A stretch of 64,000 bases of DNA from Arthrobacter pascens (lineage in GTDB: Bacteria > Actinomycetota > Actinomycetes > Actinomycetales > Micrococcaceae): positions 744,001 through 808,000 of the forward strand of contig NZ_JAUSWY010000001.1 in assembly GCF_030815585.1 (NCBI RefSeq). Reading direction: 5' to 3'. Positions 61,296-64,000 of the stretch are shown piece after piece (position 1 is the stretch's first letter; every line of letters begins with the position of its first letter). Under the pieces are notes generated by a model, which saw nothing but the letters and a program-made list of their open reading frames with translations, searched no databases and was not told the DNA's origin. The translations under genes and the position numbers were made by a program.

Positions 61296-61806
61296 CTTGG
61301 TAGCCCGTTAGGGGTATACCTAACGATTTCTCCGTTGCGTAGGTAGCCCCTAATGGGAAATTAGAGTACTCAATACTCGTGTTTGGGCTTGCGTCCACCC
61401 GTATCGTGGAAGGGGGTGGCGGCGACTTGGATTAGTTCGTGAGCCTGAGGAGACCCGCATTGAAATCCGTCGACACTATCGAACAGGCAGAAACGCCAAC
61501 GGTGGGCAGCGAGGATTTCCCATGGAACGGGTCGAAGTCGCGGCGGTGTGGCGCGGTGGGCCTGAAAGTTGTCATCCCGAAAGTTGTTATCCACGCCGGA
61601 AGCCGGACGGCTGGCGGCCGCCAAGAGCGGCCCGCCCGTAGCACTCATCGTTTGCTTGCGACCCGGCAAAGGCGCCGCGGTTCGCTGCGGTCTGTTGGTT
61701 GGAACGTCCACCTACACAGGTGCTTTGATGCCGATCTGGCTATGCCCCTGGTGCGGAAGCGTCACCCCAAGCCAATGAAGACATCCTGCTCAACAGAAGA
61801 AATCAA
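61296..61806. other. 510-bp gap before the polysaccharide genes
   Basis: No confident gene. The left part holds a spaced palindrome (61306-61325) and a partial second copy of its surroundings (TAGCCCCTAATGGG near 61345). A 123-codon frame from GTG 61439 ends at 61810 and overlaps the next ATG as ATGA, which could mean coupling, but its product is Arg/Ser-rich, resembles nothing I know and has no ribosome site. Most likely a long promoter region or a decayed gene. Confidence 0.45.
61306..61325. promoter_or_regulatory. Spaced palindrome before the polysaccharide genes
   Basis: CGTTAGG and CCTAACG arms pair perfectly around GGTATA. It lies just behind the gabT terminator, at the start of the long untranslated region, and could be an operator for the rightward genes. 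Confidence 0.45.
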
Positions 61807-62370
61807 ATGACTCAACTGTCAACGGAAACTGAGGATCGGAAGGGCGGCACCGGGGCCGCGAAGTTACCGTCTGCGGACGAGCCACGCCAGCCCAGCCGCG
61901 GCCTATCCGGAAACGGCGACCGCCCCGCCGAGCGTGCGAATGTGACACATGAGCAGAGCGTTCCGATGGCCAGCGCGGAAGCCGACATGTGGGAAGAGGG
62001 CCGTGCGGCGGCCCGTTCGGGGAACCACGAGAGGGCCATGACCTGCTTCGTTCGTGAGGCGGAGGAGCGTACCGCGCAGGGCAGCCACGGCCGTGCAGCC
62101 ATTGCCTTCCGCACGGCGGCCGAACAGGCCCGGATGCAGGGACTGGCGGAACAGAGCGAGCAATTGCTCTACCGAGCCGCAGCGGCCTACACGCATGCAG
62201 CGGAGCGCCACGAGCTCAGTCCGGGCGCAGCCCACCAGGCATGGATCTCCGCGGCCAAATGCTTCCTCCAGCTGCAGGAGCTGGACCGGACGGCGTGGTG
62301 CATCGAGGCGGCCCGGCGCGTCGCTTACCAGACCCACCGTAACGTCGGGGGCACTCAGACAGCATCATGA
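61807..62370 (+). CDS. Hypothetical protein with TPR-like helical repeats
   Basis: A 187-residue soluble protein. The first about 55 residues are polar and disordered; from about 58 on, alanine-rich helices recur (MWEEGRAAARSGNHERAMTC, then RAAIAFRTAAEQARMQG and LLYRAAAAYTHAAERH) in the pattern of tetratricopeptide-like hairpins. Function unknown. Its stop overlaps the start of the PelF-like glycosyltransferase gene (ATGA), so the two belong together. The ribosome site is weak (AGAAG). Confidence 0.65.
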   Translation: MTQLSTETEDRKGGTGAAKLPSADEPRQPSRGLSGNGDRPAERANVTHEQSVPMASAEADMWEEGRAAARSGNHERAMTCFVREAEERTAQGSHGRAAIAFRTAAEQARMQGLAEQSEQLLYRAAAAYTHAAERHELSPGAAHQAWISAAKCFLQLQELDRTAWCIEAARRVAYQTHRNVGGTQTAS

Positions 62371-63817
62371 GGATCTTGCTGACGACTGAAGGTACCTATC
62401 CGTACTTCCGCGGAGGCGTTTCCACTTGGGCGCACGAGCTGGTCACCGGCATGCCCGAGCAGAGTTCCTGATCGGCGCGGTGGTCGGCAACCCGCACGTC
62501 GCGGCTGTCTTCGCCGTGCCGGCAAACACGCAGGTGCTCACCATCCCTCTCTGGGGGACGGAGAGCATCGAAGAGTACGTCGCGCCCGCGAGGCGCGCGA
62601 GGTGGCAGCGTGGGCGGCTGGCGCAGTCACGCGAGCAGGCGTTCGTCTCCCAGCTGCTGCCGGCTTACGGGGAGGTGGTCGCGAACCTGCTCGGACCCCG
62701 TGACCCGCTGGCCCTGGGGGCTGCGCTCGCGGACATCGCGGACTACTGCGAGGAGCACGACCTGCGGGCCGGGCTGAGGGATCCGCGCTGCTGGCGACTC
62801 ATCAGCAGCCGGTTCGCCGAGCACCCTCTCTTCGGCGAACTATCAATGGCCGACGCCATCGACCTCGCCCGGTCCCTGTACCGGTACCTCACGCCGCTCG
62901 CCGTGCCCCTGCCCGACGTCGACGTGACCCACTCATCGGGTGCCGCGCTGTGCGCCCTGCCCGCGATCGCCGCCAAGGTGCGGATCGGCGTCCCCCTGCT
63001 GTTGACCGAGCACGGGGTGTACGTACGGGAACGGGTATTGCAGCTTGTCCGGGACGACGCGCCGCCGCTCCGCAAGGCACTGCTGGGCAACTTCTACCGG
63101 GCAGTGGCTCGCTGCGCCTACACGTACGCCGACGTAGTCCTCCCCGTCTGCGAGTACAACGCCAGCTGGGAACAGGAGCTCGGAGCCGACATCGGACGAG
63201 TGCGCGTGGTCTATAACGGCGTCGACCCGAAGCGGTTCCCTCCGCTATCGGTGCAGCTGCCACGACCGACCATCGCCTATGTAGGCCGCATCGAACCGCT
63301 GAAGGACGTCCTCGGCCTCATCGCCGCCCTCAGCATGGTCCGCCGCGAGATTCCCGACGTACTCCTGCGCGTCCACGGTCCGGACGACGACCCTGGCTAC
63401 GCCGAGCGTTGCAGGGCGGCCGTGGCGACCATGGGGCTTGAGGACAACGTCGTGTTCGAGGGGCCGACGAAGGACCCGGCCCGGGCCTACCAGGAGGCGG
63501 ACGTCGTTGTGCTTTGCTCGGTGTCCGAGGGCTTTCCCTACACCGTGGTGGAGGCGATGTGCAGCGGTCGTCCGGTCGTCGCGACCGCTGTCGGCGGCGT
63601 CCCCGAGGCATTGAATCGCCCCGAATTGCTCGTTGAGCCGCAGAACCCGCAGGCGTTGGCCGACGCACTCGTCGCCCTCTTCCGGCGCACCCCCGCAGAA
63701 CGCGCGGCGATCGGAGAGGAGTTTCGGGAGCGCGCCGTCAGGCTGTTCTCCCAGGAGCGGTTCCTCGAAGAGTACCGTGCCCTCTACCTGGGAGTTGTCA
63801 GTGACTACGTTGCCTGA
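62367..63817 (+). pseudogene. PelF-like family 4 glycosyltransferase, frameshifted
   Basis: The gene starts MRILLTTEGTYPYFRGGVST and keeps the family pattern to GMPE at 62459, then runs into TGA at 62469. From about 62462 the homologous sequence continues in another frame (EFLIGAVVGNPH) to 63817. Loss of one base between 62459 and 62463 explains this: inserting C would restore GMPEHEFLIG. The rest is a normal GT4 enzyme (LLTEHGVYVRERVLQL, VYNGVDPKRFP, YVGRIEPLKD, CSVSEGFPYTVVEAM). It is either a real mutation or a sequencing error. Family members add sugars to exopolysaccharide. Confidence 0.85.
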
Positions 63818-64000
63818 GCACGCCGTCCTCGCCGACTTCACCATGGACCTCGACGAGTTGGGCCCGGACCTGCACACCGAGGCGCGATCCGTAGCCGGCC
63901 GCACACGTCACGCGCAGGATGCCTTCGAAGTGGCGGTGATCCTTGGGACGCTGGGCTACAGTGACCAGCGAGCGCGTGAACTGGGCTGCCGGGACGTCTT
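63801..64000 (+). CDS. Partial hypothetical protein, cut by the window edge
   Basis: The first 66 residues of a gene that starts GTG at 63801, overlapping the end of the glycosyltransferase gene by 17 bases; GGGAG lies six bases upstream. The visible part is acidic and soluble (MTTLPEHAVLADFTMDLDEL) and has no domain I recognise. Coupling to the glycosyltransferase suggests a role in the same polysaccharide pathway, which is inference. Confidence 0.6.
   Translation, partial: MTTLPEHAVLADFTMDLDELGPDLHTEARSVAGRTRHAQDAFEVAVILGTLGYSDQRARELGCRDV

Noticed and set aside
61439..61810. 123-codon frame overlapping the next ATG as ATGA
   Set aside because: The overlap is suggestive, but amino acid composition is atypical, no Shine-Dalgarno precedes the GTG, and no family is recognised. 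Kept only as a remark on the gap.
1..64000. tRNA, rRNA, insertion sequences or prophage genes
   Set aside because: Looked for and not recognised by eye. A tRNAscan and an IS search would be decisive; a hit would overturn this.

Overview
The window is high-GC, densely packed and largely syntenic-looking chromosome from an actinobacterium. Protein families point to the Micrococcaceae (Arthrobacter/Pseudarthrobacter type): a menaquinone cluster that includes a MenJ-like reductase, leaderless start sites, GTG starts, and ATGA/GTGA operon overlaps. No rRNA, tRNA, insertion sequence, prophage or CRISPR array was recognised. The genus assignment is inference from protein flavour, not a database result.

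Layout. (1) 0-4.6 kb: a copper-resistance block with a CsoR-type operator, an HMA copper chaperone, a CPH-type P1B ATPase, a DUF6153-like protein and a DUF305 lipoprotein. (2) 4.7-11.9 kb: a PAP2 phosphatase, then a fructan/sucrose unit (Tat-exported binding protein, two permeases, GH32 glycosidase) and a convergent LacI regulator; three matching palindromes tie regulator and operon together. (3) 11.9-15.8 kb: a ChrB-N/MFS pair, an ArsR/AHSA1 pair and a CorA transporter. (4) 15.8-31.8 kb: menaquinone genes menC, menD, menF, menG, menJ-like and a polyprenyl diphosphate synthase, interleaved with phoX, argS, a winged-helix/nuclease protein and a glutamate-type ABC transporter. (5) 32-34.2 kb: a second winged-helix/DUF559 protein bracketed by two copies of a 70-nt element, a SMI1-like protein and a TRIC channel. 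(6) 34.3-49.2 kb: sulfur assimilation. A chelatase, sulfite reductase, CysH, CysD and CysN turn sulfate into sulfide; SsuABC imports sulfonates; a cysteine-synthase-like enzyme, siroheme synthase and ferredoxin-NADP reductase supply product, cofactor and electrons. An RtcB ligase and an AlkD remnant sit among them. (7) 49.3-56.8 kb: SRPBCC, membrane, AI-2E, MFS/GntR and CYTH-CHAD genes. (8) 56.8-61.3 kb: a PucR regulator divergent from patD-gabT (putrescine/GABA degradation), closed by a clear intrinsic terminator. (9) 61.3-64 kb: the start of what looks like a polysaccharide cluster, with a PelF-like glycosyltransferase broken by a one-base frameshift.

The least explained material is between the genes. 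A family of 61-68 nt near-perfect palindromes (six copies), a 15-nt motif repeated with an exact 32-nt period in three neighbouring gaps, and a 70-nt element flanking the DUF559 gene together make up much of the intergenic DNA. Several genes also carry palindromes placed as operators, and at least three sulfur genes share one leaderless promoter geometry.
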